A DNA stretch of 64,000 nt from Pisolithus tinctorius (taxonomy: Eukaryota; Basidiomycota; Agaricomycetes; Boletales; Pisolithaceae): assembly GCA_024663395.1 (NCBI GenBank), contig JANFAH010000013.1, positions 1 through 64,000 of the forward strand. The letters run 5' to 3'. The notes under the pieces are model-generated. The model was given only the letters and a program-made list of their open reading frames with translations, ran no database searches and was not told the origin of the DNA. Shown here piece by piece: positions 1 to 9,805 of the stretch. The translations under genes and the position numbers were made by a program. Position 1 is the first letter of the stretch. Every line of letters starts with the position of its first letter.

Positions 1-16
1 TTCCTCCTCCTCCCCC

Positions 17-187
17 CTAACCTAACCTAACCCTAACCTAACCCTAACCTAACCCTAACCTAACCCTAACCTAACCCTAACCTAACCCTAACCTAACCCT
101 AACCTAACCCTAACCTAACCCTAACCTAACCCTAACCTAACCCTAACCTAACCCTAACCTAACCTAACCTAACCTAACCTAACCTAA
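17..187. repeat. Telomeric repeat array (C-rich strand)
   Basis: The array alternates CCCTAA and CCTAA, giving an 11-bp unit (TTAGGGTTAGG on the other strand) for most of its length. The last few units before position 187 are pure CCTAA. The C-rich strand reading inward is as expected for a left chromosome end. Bases 1-16 are a non-telomeric pyrimidine run, possibly an assembly edge. Confidence 0.95.
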
Positions 188-660
188 CCACTACAGATAA
201 CCAACCGGTCCCTTATTTTCGCCACTTGGTAGTTGCTCATCCCCAGTCAGTTGGTAGTTGGTAGGTCCATGGTCACTACTACATCCCTTGGTGGGTAGTT
301 CGCTTTTTTGCTAATCAACTCACTAGTCATCTTCAATCCAAATAGCCAACCGCTCCCTTATTTTTGCTACTTGGTAGTTGCTCATCTGTAGTCAGTAGTC
401 ATTACCATCTTCCCTTTTTTTGCTAGTCATCTTATTCAACTCAGTCAGTAGTTGCCAGCTCATCTTCAGTATCCCACTTTTTTGCTAATCATCTCACTAC
501 TCATCTTCTCTCCAGAATAAGCAACCGGTTGCTTATTTTCGCTACACATATTCACCATGTCTGTTGTAAGTGGTCATCGCTTACTCCACTTTTTTTTGCT
601 AATTACTTGCTAGTCATCTTGCGTCCAGATAAGCAACCGGTCGCTTATTTTTTTCACTTA
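188..660. repeat. Subtelomeric degenerate repeat
   Basis: A motif of the form A(A/G)CAACCGGTCGCTTATTTT, followed by a TTGGTAGTTGCTCATC-like stretch, recurs imperfectly near 196, 342, 517 and 630, roughly every 120-175 bp. Short T-runs sit between copies. Open frames here are short and unsupported, so this is treated as non-coding subtelomeric sequence. Confidence 0.7.
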
Positions 661-719
661 GGGTGGCTGTGTTGCTTCCCTCCACCAACTTCCTGGTGGC
701 TGTGCATTTCCTTATATGG

Positions 720-1140
720 TGGTTGCCCTCAGTGGCTGTGAGCTTGCCTTCAGTGGCTGTGCAGGTTGCATGCAGTGGCTGTGTTGGTTGCATGCAGTGG
801 CTGTGTTGGTTGCATTCAGTGGCTGTGTTGGTTGCATGCAGTGGCTGTGTTGGTTGCATGCAGTGGCTGTGTTGGTTGCATTCAGTGGCTGTGTTGGTTG
901 CATGCAGTGGCTGTGTTGGTTGCATGCAGTGGCTGTGTTGGTTGCATTCAGTGGCTGTGCAGGTTGCAAGCAGTGGCTGTGTAGGTTGCATTCACTCACT
1001 TGGAGGTTGCATTCAGTGGCTGTGAGGTTGCATGCATGCAACTTCCTTATATGGTGGTTGCATGCAGTGGCTGTGTAGGTTGCATGCATGCAACTTCCTT
1101 ATATGGTGGTTGCATTCAGTGGCTGTGTTGGTTGCATTCA
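720..1140. repeat. 22-bp satellite with 66-bp higher order
   Basis: The 22-bp unit contains GCATGCAGTGGCTGT followed by GTTGGTT. Two units with GCATGCAGT are regularly followed by one with GCATTCAGT, giving a 66-bp higher-order repeat that runs about three times between 766 and 955. The right flank decays into variants with ATATGGTGGTTG. The array is open in several frames on both strands only because it lacks stop codons. Confidence 0.85.
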
Positions 1141-1141
1141 T

Positions 1142-1682
1142 AGATGCATGCAAGCAATGCTAATGCAGTACTAATGCAATCCTAATGCACTACCAATGCA
1201 CTACTGAAGTGATGCTAATGCAATCCTAATGCAATACCAATGCACTACTGAAGTGGTGCTAATGCAATCCTAATGCAGTACTAATGCAATCCTAATGTAC
1301 TACCAATGCAACACTAATGCAATCCTAATGCAATCCTAATGCACTACCAATGCACTACCAAAGCAACACTAATGCAATCCTAATGCAATACTAGTGCAAT
1401 CCTAATGCAATCCTAATGCACTACCGATGCACTACCGAAGCAACGCTAATGCAATCCTAATGCACTACCAATGCACTACCAAAGCAACACTAATGCAATC
1501 CTAATGCAATCCTAATGCAATACCTGCACTAGCGATGCACTACCAACGCAATCCTAATGCAATCCTAATGCAATACCTGCACTAGCGATGCACTACCAAC
1601 GCAATCCTAATGCAATCCTAATGCAATACCTGCACTAGCGATGCACTACCGAAGCAACGCTAATGCAATCCTAATGCAATAC
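1142..1682. repeat. CTAATGCA-type satellite
   Basis: Dense imperfect repetition of CTAATGCAATC, CTAATGCACTAC and CAATGCACTAC modules of about 10-12 bp. A longer module with AATACCTGCACTAGCGATGC is repeated three times at 1510-1640. There is no coding signal. Confidence 0.85.
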
Positions 1683-1735
1683 CCGGAGTCTGGGGCAGAC
1701 TCCGGAAAGTAGATTATTAGATTATTAGATTATTA
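1683..1735. repeat. 9-bp hairpin plus ATTATTAGA triplet repeat
   Basis: CCGGAGTCT (1683-1691) and AGACTCCGG (1697-1705) form a perfect 9-bp stem around a 5-base loop. Three 9-bp ATTATTAGA-type units follow immediately. This marks the junction between satellite and the coding-like sequence that begins at once to the right. Confidence 0.7.
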
Positions 1736-3791
1736 GGCACGAAAGGGTGGCAAAACCAAGAAGGCTGGTCGGCCAAAAGCGGTCCCCTTTTCTATGCAAG
1801 TGTTGAAGCAGATCCAGAAGACCATGGAAGCAATCATCCGAGAGGACCCTTCACGATTTGCAAACTATGGTTCCTTCTTCTTCGTCCTGGAATGCAAGGG
1901 AATCAAGTTGTGGACGAAAACCACCCTGTCAGGAGCGGTTCAAACGCCGGTCCAAGCTCTCCTCCATGGACTTCCAGCTCTGGATTGGTCCTACATGGTA
2001 GACAGGGCCAATGGGGAGCTCTTGGTCGACTTGGGAATCAGCATTCACCCCACATGTGACGAAAAGCTCGTGGGATTGTGGAGACTGGATGCCCTGGAAG
2101 CTTCCTTTGGGGCAGGTGGATATTTGCGAGGAAATGCCCACCACACTTGCATGCTTGGACGGTATGGGGGGATCCAAGCAGAGATGTCACAGGAACGAGC
2201 GAGGCAAACTCACATCGCATTCAGAAGTGCTTATAATCTGGCCTACGAGGTGATCTGACCCAACGACAACAGCCCCACCTTTGTCATGGACAAGGATGCT
2301 TATGCCCTGAACAACGACTTCATCGGGGAATGCATGCAGGCCATCAACATGTATTCTGGAGATGCAAAGAAGAGGTCATATGGGGTGCGAGACGAGTACA
2401 GGATGAGTGGGGCTGCAGTGGAGCAGGCAATACTGGTGGTGCCACAAAGGGTGATGCATTTGCAAGCTTGATCATGCTCATATCTGATGCTTCCATCTTT
2501 GCAGATGGAAGAGCTTTTAGCCTCCAATCCTATTCTCTGGATCCCGACCAAAGTCTGGTTGGAATTTATGGCTGGACGCATCAGGGCCCTCCAGTTGGCT
2601 CAGATCTCTCTCAAGGAACTGGAACCGCCCAACCTTGGGATTCTGACTGGCATCATCTGCCACATGATTCGGTGCACGTCCACCACTGCAATAATCCTCG
2701 ACTTCCATGTGAGAGAGTCCATGGCCCTTCTGCAGGTCTCCAGGGTGTGTGAGCGGTTGGGAATGTTCTTCCTTTTGGACCTAGACTTGCATCATGTCCC
2801 CCATCTTCCAGAAGTTCAGGATCATGATGACCTGGAGGTGCTCAAGCTGATGGAGGGAAAGTTGAAGAGGGGTGATGGACGACCTGCCTGGCCAAGGATT
2901 CCCCCTCTGGACGAAGTGGAACAATTTCCCATTGGCAGCAGACCGACATGGGCCAAATTGACAAGGACCATCCAACTGCAGCCTTGGTTGATCATGCAGG
3001 ACTGGAAGTGGTCAGCCCAACTGTCCAGTCTGGGGCCAGTGGTAGGGAAACTTTTCGTTCTGTTTACCTGTCAGCTTTGGATCCAGTTGGATGTGACTTG
3101 GCTGACAGGTTCAGAGGGAAAACCAGAGCCAACATCTTTGGAAGATGCCATTCAGAGTTGGACTCTGAACCAGACCTTCAGGACGATACGTGCCTGTGAA
3201 TTCAAGGCCTGCAATGCAGAAATAGCAGGGAGTGGAGGGGCTGGTCGCCGACAGTCAAGCTTTGCAGAGAGGGTCAACCTGTTTTTCCCAGGACCCACAG
3301 TGGGACAACCTTCACGGAGGTCACCATGGAATGTCTTCTGGACGAAGCCTGGCTATATTTGGGAGTATCACCAGGTGATGAAGAACAGGACACCTCTGCA
3401 GGAGTTTGAGGTGCTGGACCACCTTGGCAGGATATTTTCTGTCCTTCAGACATTACCTGATGCGACCAAAGGGAGCGAAAAGAGTCCTGGGAAGACATGG
3501 CGGGTGGAGGGTGAGAAGGTGGTTCTGGTGACAAATCCCAAGTTCTACAAGATCGAGGGGATCTCCACCGAGAAGGAACAGCAACAGGCCAGGAGACGAG
3601 CATCTCGAGTGGTAAAGCCCAGGAATGCACTGCAGATGGAGCTCCTGGAGCATGCGGGATATGATGAACTGCTGGCTAGCAAGGCCCTCATCTTAGAAAG
3701 GCAGAGGCTGAAAGAGGCACAGACTAAGAAGTCATCAAAGGCAAAGAATGCTCGAAAGCCTCCAGCAAGAAGAGGCAAGGCCACCTCATAG
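1736..3791 (+). pseudogene. Subtelomeric two-exon ORF, 5' truncated, with one TGA break
   Basis: An open frame starts right after a TAG in the satellite junction. The first ATG is at 1794, and a K/R-rich stretch with an AT-hook-like GRPK lies upstream of it. Exon 1 (1794-2450) is broken by one in-frame TGA at 2256-2258. A 54-bp intron (2451-2504, GTGATG...TTGCAG) precedes exon 2 (2505-3791), and the exon sum of 1944 nt is a multiple of three. The predicted product is about 650 residues with a very basic C-terminus (KKSSKAKNARKPPARRGK). I do not recognise a domain. The position at the satellite junction and the missing 5' part suggest a member of a subtelomeric multicopy family or a transposon-borne gene. 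The TGA is one transition away from CGA. It is called a pseudogene because of the stop and the truncation; a sequencing error at the TGA is the alternative. Confidence 0.55.
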
Positions 3792-3984
3792 AGGGAAGCA
3801 GAGGGATGGGGGGGGAAGGCAAGGATATGGGTACAGAGGGAGAAAGTGATGAATGCAATGTTGATATAGATTGTGGTTCCTGTTCCTGTGGAACTGAATC
3901 CCAGTGTTGCCTAGTGTAGTCTGATCAGGTAGCAACATGTTTGGCATCTTGGGATGATACCTGGCCCCAAGGTGAACCGCCCTC

Positions 3985-4385
3985 TTCAGCTTCACTCCAT
4001 CAAAACAATTCCAGATCAATCCAGCTGTCCATACCATGCCTGTGCCACTTGAATGACATGGCAGGACCATTTGGATCACACCAGAAAGGACCCTATGTGT
4101 CATTCCCCTCCTCTTATCCTGTAAAGTTTAGGAAGCATGAAACCTTGTCAGGAATGGTTGTCCTGGAGGGCCTGAAAGTCACAACAGATGATGACAATGG
4201 TTGCAGCATTCCTAGGTGTCAGAATATCCATGTAAGATATGTTACCCCCCCCTCCCCATGTTCACTCCATCAAAACAATTTCAGAGATCGATCTGGCTGT
4301 CTGAACCATGTCTACCCCATCTGTATGACATTACAAGACCATCAGAATTGTGTTACAAAGGTCCCCATATTTGTTTCATCAACAT
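3985..4385. repeat. Imperfect tandem duplication of about 270 bp
   Basis: A segment starting with TTCACTCCATCAAAACAATT near 3990 recurs near 4260. In both copies it is followed by a CTGTC...ACCATG...CTGT stretch, a GACAT...A(G/A)GACCAT stretch and an AAAGG(A/T)CCC(T/C)AT stretch. The long open frame across this interval (3941-4684) merely reads through the duplication and looks non-coding. The rest of 3792-4733 holds nothing else recognised. Confidence 0.55.
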
Positions 4386-4617
4386 ACCTGATCCCCTCCT
4401 CATACCCCAGGGATGGCGATCCAGTAACATCAGGAGGGGGTGCCAGCTTGCCAGGGATGGATGTCCTGGGTGTTATCAATGCCACTGAAGACAATGGAAA
4501 TGATTTCCAGCCTCCCAGAAGTATTTCCAAAGAGATACCACTTTGTGGTCTGACCATACTTCTACCCCCTGTAGATTTTTTTTCCGACCGCCAATTTCAT
4601 TCAAATTTCACCTGGGA

Positions 4618-4708
4618 CATCCCAATGGACATATCTATCGACTCCCAGCATTATTTCCCCAAAATTATGGTCAGGAGTTTGTAATTATAATTCCCCCAGG
4701 GGCTGTAT
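4618..4708 (+). repeat. 90-bp dispersed repeat, copy 1
   Basis: About 90 bp, from CCCAATGGACATAT through AATTATAATTCCC and GGGGCTGTATA, reappears almost unchanged at 9466-9552. It looks like the end of a mobile element or a short non-autonomous element. No terminal inverted repeat or target duplication could be established by eye. Confidence 0.65.
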
Positions 4709-4790
4709 AAATGCCCTTGGAGAATTTTTTGATGGTATTTGGTTTATTTCTGAAATTTAAGATACATGTATACTAAAATTATTATTTTAG

Positions 4791-5848
4791 AGTCTTGCAG
4801 CAGTAACAGTCAAAAAGACCACACGCTTGCAGGAGCCTACTGCAGACCTGACCCATACAGCTCCATTTCCCATGGTCCAAGAACTTCTTGGGACTGCTGG
4901 CTTTGGGTCAAATTTCCAAAGCCTGCAATATCTGAATCCCCTTGAGGCTCAAGAATTCTGGCGAGGATGCACGACAGCTGAGCTCGATCCATATGCAGTG
5001 CAGTCACTGCATTCTACATCAACCATAGCCTATTCAGAACGGGCAAGGTTGGAGCAGCAGCGTGCCCTAGACAAGATGGCTAGGTGTGTGAGGAAGTTTG
5101 CAAAGAAGAAGCCATCTCGCATCCTCCCCCAACCTGATGATGGATCTGACAGCGAGGGCCCAAGTACATCAACAGGTTTGTGTCTTTATTATGAGTTTTA
5201 GTATACATGTATACTAAAATGATGGATTTTTAGCACAAAGGCAGCAATTGCTGGCCCCCCCCAGTGCATCACATCATGCATTGAATTTGCATGATGAATC
5301 TTCTGCCCACAGTGGGCCATCTGGTTCAGGTAATAAAATTTATTGACAATTTTAGTATACATGTATGCTAATGTGCATATCACACCCCAGATAAACGGCT
5401 GACTCGTGATGATGGCTTTGACACTGATACACGCCACAAGAAGCAAGCAAGGACATCAGGAGCTCCAGGTGGTGGATATGACCTGCTGGTGAATGCAACA
5501 GCTGCAGATAAGCTGCAGCAGATTACCCACACACCTGAGCAATGGGCAACTGTCATCAAAGCCCTCAGTGCTACTTCAAAGTCCAATGTGCCAGTTGATC
5601 TGAAGGAATCCACCTTGGTGGCACTCTTATTTACAATCCATCACTCTATTAGGGCTAATCCCACAGATTTGGCCATTCTCTTGGATTGGGCAAAGGCCCT
5701 TCAACACTTCCCCACTGATCATGACATCTATATGTGGATCAAGGGAACCTGGGCCAATCATCCTGTTGTCTGGAAGGTGGTTGAGGGTCCATTGAAACAG
5801 TGGGCTGATGATGTGATGAGTAACTTGCACAGCATGGATGAGGATTGA
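4791..5848 (+). CDS. Hypothetical protein with palindrome-bearing introns (5' end unresolved)
   Basis: Three exons join in frame: 4791-5175, 5234-5329 and 5391-5848, a total of 939 nt. Both internal introns are phase 1 with consensus ends, 58 and 61 bp long. The acceptor before 4791 (TTATTTTAG) implies at least one earlier exon, and a donor-like GGTATTTGG lies near 4733. The product is polar and Ser/Gly-rich in the middle (SGAPGGGYD). It ends in a compact, probably helical region of about 110 residues (LQQITHTPEQWATVIKAL, then FTIHHSIRANPTDLAILLDW). No family is recognised. Each intron carries a near-perfect palindrome centred on TATACATGTATA. Its surroundings are all repeats, so it may belong to a transposon rather than the host. 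Confidence 0.6.
5196..5219. repeat. Palindrome TATACATGTATA family, best copy
   Basis: A 24-bp perfect palindrome whose core is TTAGTATACATGTATACTAA. Relatives lie at 4756-4777, 5350-5371, 5966-5985 and 6169-6189. A shorter core GATACATGTATC lies at about 6291, 6407 and 6501. Copies at 4756, 5196 and 5350 sit inside introns, near the acceptor where the branch point would be. Confidence 0.8.
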
Positions 5849-6204
5849 AGGATGCACCTTGTATGATGTTTACCCTGCCTGTATTATCTCCAAATGTCAT
5901 CTTGCAATGAATATTGGCCCCCCTCTGCCCTTAAAAACCATGCCATTTCATCCAAGATTGTGGAATTAGTATACATGTATACTAAACTTGCTTAGAAGTG
6001 TTTGGTGAGATGTCATATTTGTTTGTTCAAGAACACACTCTCAGTCAGTGCTTTGTACCTGTGACTTGCATATCTTGCATCAAGTACAGTACCTAAGATT
6101 CAGTGTCAATTCCAATGGATTGCCTGTGAAAAGGTCAACTTAGGTTAGTGTAAGCTAAATCTAATCAATTAGTATGCATGTATACTCAATTTACTTATAT
6201 GGGT

Positions 6205-6745
6205 TGGTCACACATCACATGAGGTGGTTGCACTTGCTGACTAATGGTTGCACTTGCTGACTAAAGGTTGTGCTCTCTCCTGTGATGCATGATACATGTA
6301 TCTTAAGAGCAATGGAGGTTGCGCTCACTGACTAAGGGCTGCACTCTCCCCATTTGGTGGTTGCGCTTGCTGACTAAAGGTTGCACTCTCTCTTGTGGTG
6401 CATGATACATGTATCTTAAGAGCAATGGAGGTTGCGCTCTCCCCATTTGGTGGTTGCGCTCGCTGACTAAAGGTTGCACTCTCTCCTGTAGTGCATGATA
6501 CATGTATCTTAAGAGCAATGGAGGTTGCACTCGCTGACTAAGGGTTGCGCTCTCCCCATTTGGTGGTTGCGCTCGCTGACTAAAGGTTGCGCTCTCCCCA
6601 TTTGGTGGTTGCGCTCTCCCCATCAGGCAGTTGCGCTCACTGACTAAAGGTTGCACTCTCCCCATTTGGTGGTTGCGCTCGCTGACTAAAGGTTGCGCTC
6701 TCCCCATTGGGTGGTTGCGCTCGCTGACTAAGGGTTGCACTCCAG
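6205..6745. repeat. GGTTGCGCTC tandem repeat array
   Basis: Modules of about 20 bp (GGTTGCGCTCGCTGACTAA and GGTTGCACTCTCCCCATTT) alternate. Three times they are interrupted by a longer module containing GCATGATACATGTATCTTAAGAGCAATGGA. It resembles the GGTTGC-containing satellite at 720-1140 in composition. The long minus-strand frame across it is repeat-driven and not reported as a gene. Confidence 0.8.
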
Positions 6746-6765
6746 TAGGATGGGGCATCCTTCTT

Positions 6766-7079
6766 GGATCAGATGGATAGTGTTCCACATGTCACAACTA
6801 GAACTGGCACACCCAAATGTCATCCCAAACCGAACACAGCCACCACCACCACTGGTCGAGGTGGACGGTGAACCGGAGTATGAGATCACTGAGATCCTTG
6901 ACTCAAAGGTGGACCGATGACAAAAGTGCAAACTACAGTACTTGGTGCACTGGGCTGGCTATGAGGGCACTGACAAGGAAATGTCCTGGCTGCTGGCCAC
7001 TGAGCTGGGCAATGCCGAGGACCTACTCGTGGCTTTCCACACCAGTTATCCCAGTAAACCCAGACCGACCTCTAGCTGA
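6766..7079 (+). pseudogene. Ty3/gypsy pol C-terminus with chromodomain (relic)
   Basis: This is the integrase tail of a chromovirus. A VFHMSQLELAHPN stretch, the usual linker before the domain, is followed by EPEYEITEILDSK. After an in-frame TGA at 6918-6920 comes the chromodomain core YLVHWAGYEGTDKEMSW, and the frame ends with TGA at 7077-7079. In the family the chromodomain targets integration to heterochromatin. The upstream parts of pol (protease, RT, RNase H) are absent; the tandem array at 6205-6745 abuts instead. The internal TGA follows GACCGA and is one transition from CGA. The element is dead. Confidence 0.8.
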
Positions 7080-7325
7080 AACAACCATCTACACTTCCTC
7101 TTCTCTCCTTCCTTGTAGCTACCTTCTCTTACTATAGCAGGATAGTTGACACATTAAAAAAGAAAGATATATATACATGGTATTTACATTTACATTGGCA
7201 TTCAGCTCAGGCCAGCATACTCACTTGGAATCCCCCTTGAACACCTCCCCCTCACTCATCCAAAGCTCCTTGTCCTCCCCACTCTCTGACCCGGACCACC
7301 GACCCTTCATGTGCACGTCCTTGGG

Positions 7326-8294
7326 TTAGTGCATGATTCTCTCGTCCAACTCCACCCCCGCTCCCTCGCAATCCAACTGGAGGCTCTCAAGCTCCAGGGC
7401 TGCCATGTCTGAATGCAGCTCTTTGCTGGACTCAGATGCCAGGGGGGTCGGACGAAGGACAAACTCGAACTCACCCAGCAAATCACCTAACTGGCTATTG
7501 AACTGGCGCTGGGTTTCCCTCCTGGCTCGCACTTCCACAGTCTGACGGTCGATAGCAGCTGCGATCAGCTCAAAACCCTTGGTCACTGCTGCAACCAAAG
7601 GGTCGGAGGAGGTGGTAGTGGACGCTACCACTCCCGAGGGGCCAGCTTCCGACTCACCAGGCACCCCAGACCCTGTTCAAATGACTTTTCTCTTCTCCCC
7701 AGCCCTCGGTGATGTAGCATCCTCCGGCGCCCACTTCTTCCCAGACTTCGCCCCAGTCTCCTCAACCTCTGGCTCTACTCCCTCAGGCAACTCACACCTG
7801 ACCTTCATCTCAGTGCACCAGTCGCACATCCTCTTCTTGCACTTACTCTGTTGCGCACGACTGAAGGTGCACAACACCCACCCCTTTTTGCACTGTTTGC
7901 ATGACCCGGCACCCGCAGCACTGGTACCCTTGTCCTGTGCCTTGCCCTTCAGCTCCCCTGCTTTCTGCTGTGCCCGGGCCTCCTGTTCCCAGCATTTGGC
8001 CTCCAACCGCTCCTGCTCTTTCCTCTTGGCCTCTAACCGCTCCCTTTCACACCGTTCGGCTTCCACCTGCTCCCTCTCACACTGCTCTGCCTCTAGTCAC
8101 TCCCTCTCGAGCCTCTCTGCCTCGAGCCAGGCAGCCTCTTCCCTTGCAGCCTTGCGCTGCTTGTGCTCGGCCATCTTAGCCCAAATGTCGGCTTCTTTGT
8201 CATCGCTGGTAATCTGGAGCTCGGGTGTGGTGGCCTTCTGGAGACCGGATGGGTTGTTGGATTTGCGTGGAGAGACTTGATGAATAGAAGACAT
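7326..8294 (-). pseudogene. Antisense Cys-rich ORF of the gypsy element, two TGA breaks
   Basis: A single minus-strand frame of 322 codons starts with ATG at 8294 and ends at 7326. It is broken by two TGA codons, near 8097-8099 and 7674-7676, with no frame change. The order is: a Ser/Lys-rich start, a charged coiled-coil rich in LEAERxERE, a cysteine cluster (CKQCKKGW, then KCKKRMCDWCTEMKVRC) resembling a Zn2Cys6-type knuckle, an acidic linker, and a C-terminal helical part. It lies between the pol tail and the 3' LTR, antisense to pol, so it appears to be an extra ORF of the retroelement. A nucleic-acid-binding role is inference from the Cys cluster. An independent host gene overlapped by the element is the alternative, but the position argues against it. 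Confidence 0.6.
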
Positions 8295-8434
8295 GATGGA
8301 GGATCGGGGGAAAGCAGTCTTCGCTAAGATGCACCTTTTTAACCCTGGGGAACATGTGTTCTACCAATGTGGCAACTGCTGACCTCATGTACCTTAGGGT
8401 GGGTCTTGAGGGCTTGACCCTAAGGGGGGGATAC

Positions 8435-8917
8435 TGTCATATACCAAGAAGCCACGGTTTGGTCTTAGGTTCTGAATGCCAGGTCAATGCTGAACGCCGA
8501 AACAAGGCCTGTTCCTTACTATACTTTTCTAGTTAGCCTTTGTACCACCCTCACTTATGCCAAGGCAGTGTCTGTCTTCAGCTCTCCAATCCCTGCCTTC
8601 TCATTTAACCTCTAGTTAGTTCCTTGCACAGCTATTTAGTCTTCACCAGTAACCCCAGTCTTCAGGTTGCCAGTCTTCAGTATATATACTCTACATATGT
8701 TGTACTTAGTTCCTCAGTCTGAATATCAACCTAGTTCACCCCAAGCCCCCAGCTTAAGCCCGAGTCGATTCTCGGCTTTCACTCCTGACCCCCTTCAGCT
8801 CCCCCTGACTTCAACCTGGCTTGCACAAGGGTCTAGCACACAAGCTAAGACCAAGGGTTGTTGCACCCGGCGCTCAGTTTTCGGCCTTCGATCCCCGACC
8901 TAGTTATGGACTTAACA
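8435..8917 (+). mobile_element. 3' LTR of the gypsy element
   Basis: The purine tract AAGGGGGGG ends at 8430, 4 bp before TGTCATATACC at 8435, as at a PPT/3' LTR boundary. The right end is placed at ...CTTAACA (8917) because LTRs end in CA. The right boundary is therefore an estimate, and no second LTR or target duplication is present in the window to confirm it. Confidence 0.6.
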
Positions 8918-9805
8918 CTGTATAATACATACTCTTCACATCTGTAGATTTAATTCAAATTACATCAACATTCTAGACTCCATATAAATAGTTCATGTCA
9001 CACACCATAGCATGGGTCACGTCATATAATTGATTGACTACCAATCACACAAATGTTCAAGCTCAATGTTTGCACAATATCATCCATAATATCACTATAC
9101 TTTGCCATTCATAGTATATTCATGTAAACTTTTCCATAACACACAAACACTACACATCAACATTTGCATCATTACACATAATCTACACTATCATATGTAT
9201 TATCAGTAGCACCATCCATGTTTATCCACATTCTCTATCCATATCCCATTATGCATGTTCCATGTTACAGTTGTTTCAGTGGTGTTCATCACTTCCTCCC
9301 TTTCATCCTCAAATTAGGCTTCATCAGACATATGTATTACCCCTTCTCCTACCTAACACTCTGCATTTTATGGCTCACATTATAGAAATATTCCCTTAGA
9401 ATCAGAGATTTCTCACCCCAACCTTACTTTCACCCAAACCACTATTACAAAAACCCCCTAGTATCCCAATGGACATATTTATTGACTCCCATCATTATTT
9501 CCCCCAAATTATGGTTGGGAGTTTGTAATTATAATTCCCTCAGGGGCTGTATAGTCTGTGCAGACATCACAGTTGGGGCAACAAATTGCTGACACAGTGT
9601 CACTCATCATGGTCATCTGTTGAATGTCACAAGAAGGCATGGATACCTTGATCAAAAGATGTTTGATAACCACACTATGTTACATTTTATTGCCTCCGAA
9701 CATAATCAGGAGGTGAAAGGTGTGCAGCAACACGGTCAAAGATATCTGTCCACAAGTATCGATGAGGGCAGATTATCAGAGAAGCCAGGCATGCACTTAC
9801 ACGTA
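8918..9805. other. AT-rich gene-free stretch
   Basis: AT-rich sequence without a convincing reading frame. It contains the second copy of the 90-bp repeat (9466-9552). It is the last repeat-like interval before the single-copy genes start. Confidence 0.5.
9466..9552 (+). repeat. 90-bp dispersed repeat, copy 2
   Basis: Matches 4618-4708 with only a handful of differences, from CCCAATGGACATAT to GGGGCTGTATA. Similarity stops abruptly on both sides. Confidence 0.65.

Noticed and set aside
614..1089. Several 70-125-codon frames on both strands over the 22-bp satellite
   Set aside because: The repeat unit lacks stop codons in many frames. The predicted peptides are pure translations of the satellite with no start context or splice signals.
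1142..1682. CRISPR-like array
   Set aside because: No constant repeat with unique spacers. The units are imperfect 10-12-bp satellites in a eukaryotic subtelomere.
3941..4684. 247-codon plus-strand frame
   Set aside because: It reads through an internal 270-bp tandem duplication and the 90-bp dispersed repeat. The two duplicate halves diverge without codon-like constraint.
6303..6788. 161-codon minus-strand frame over the tandem array
   Set aside because: It is a translation of the GGTTGCGCTC repeat, and repeat decay explains its openness.
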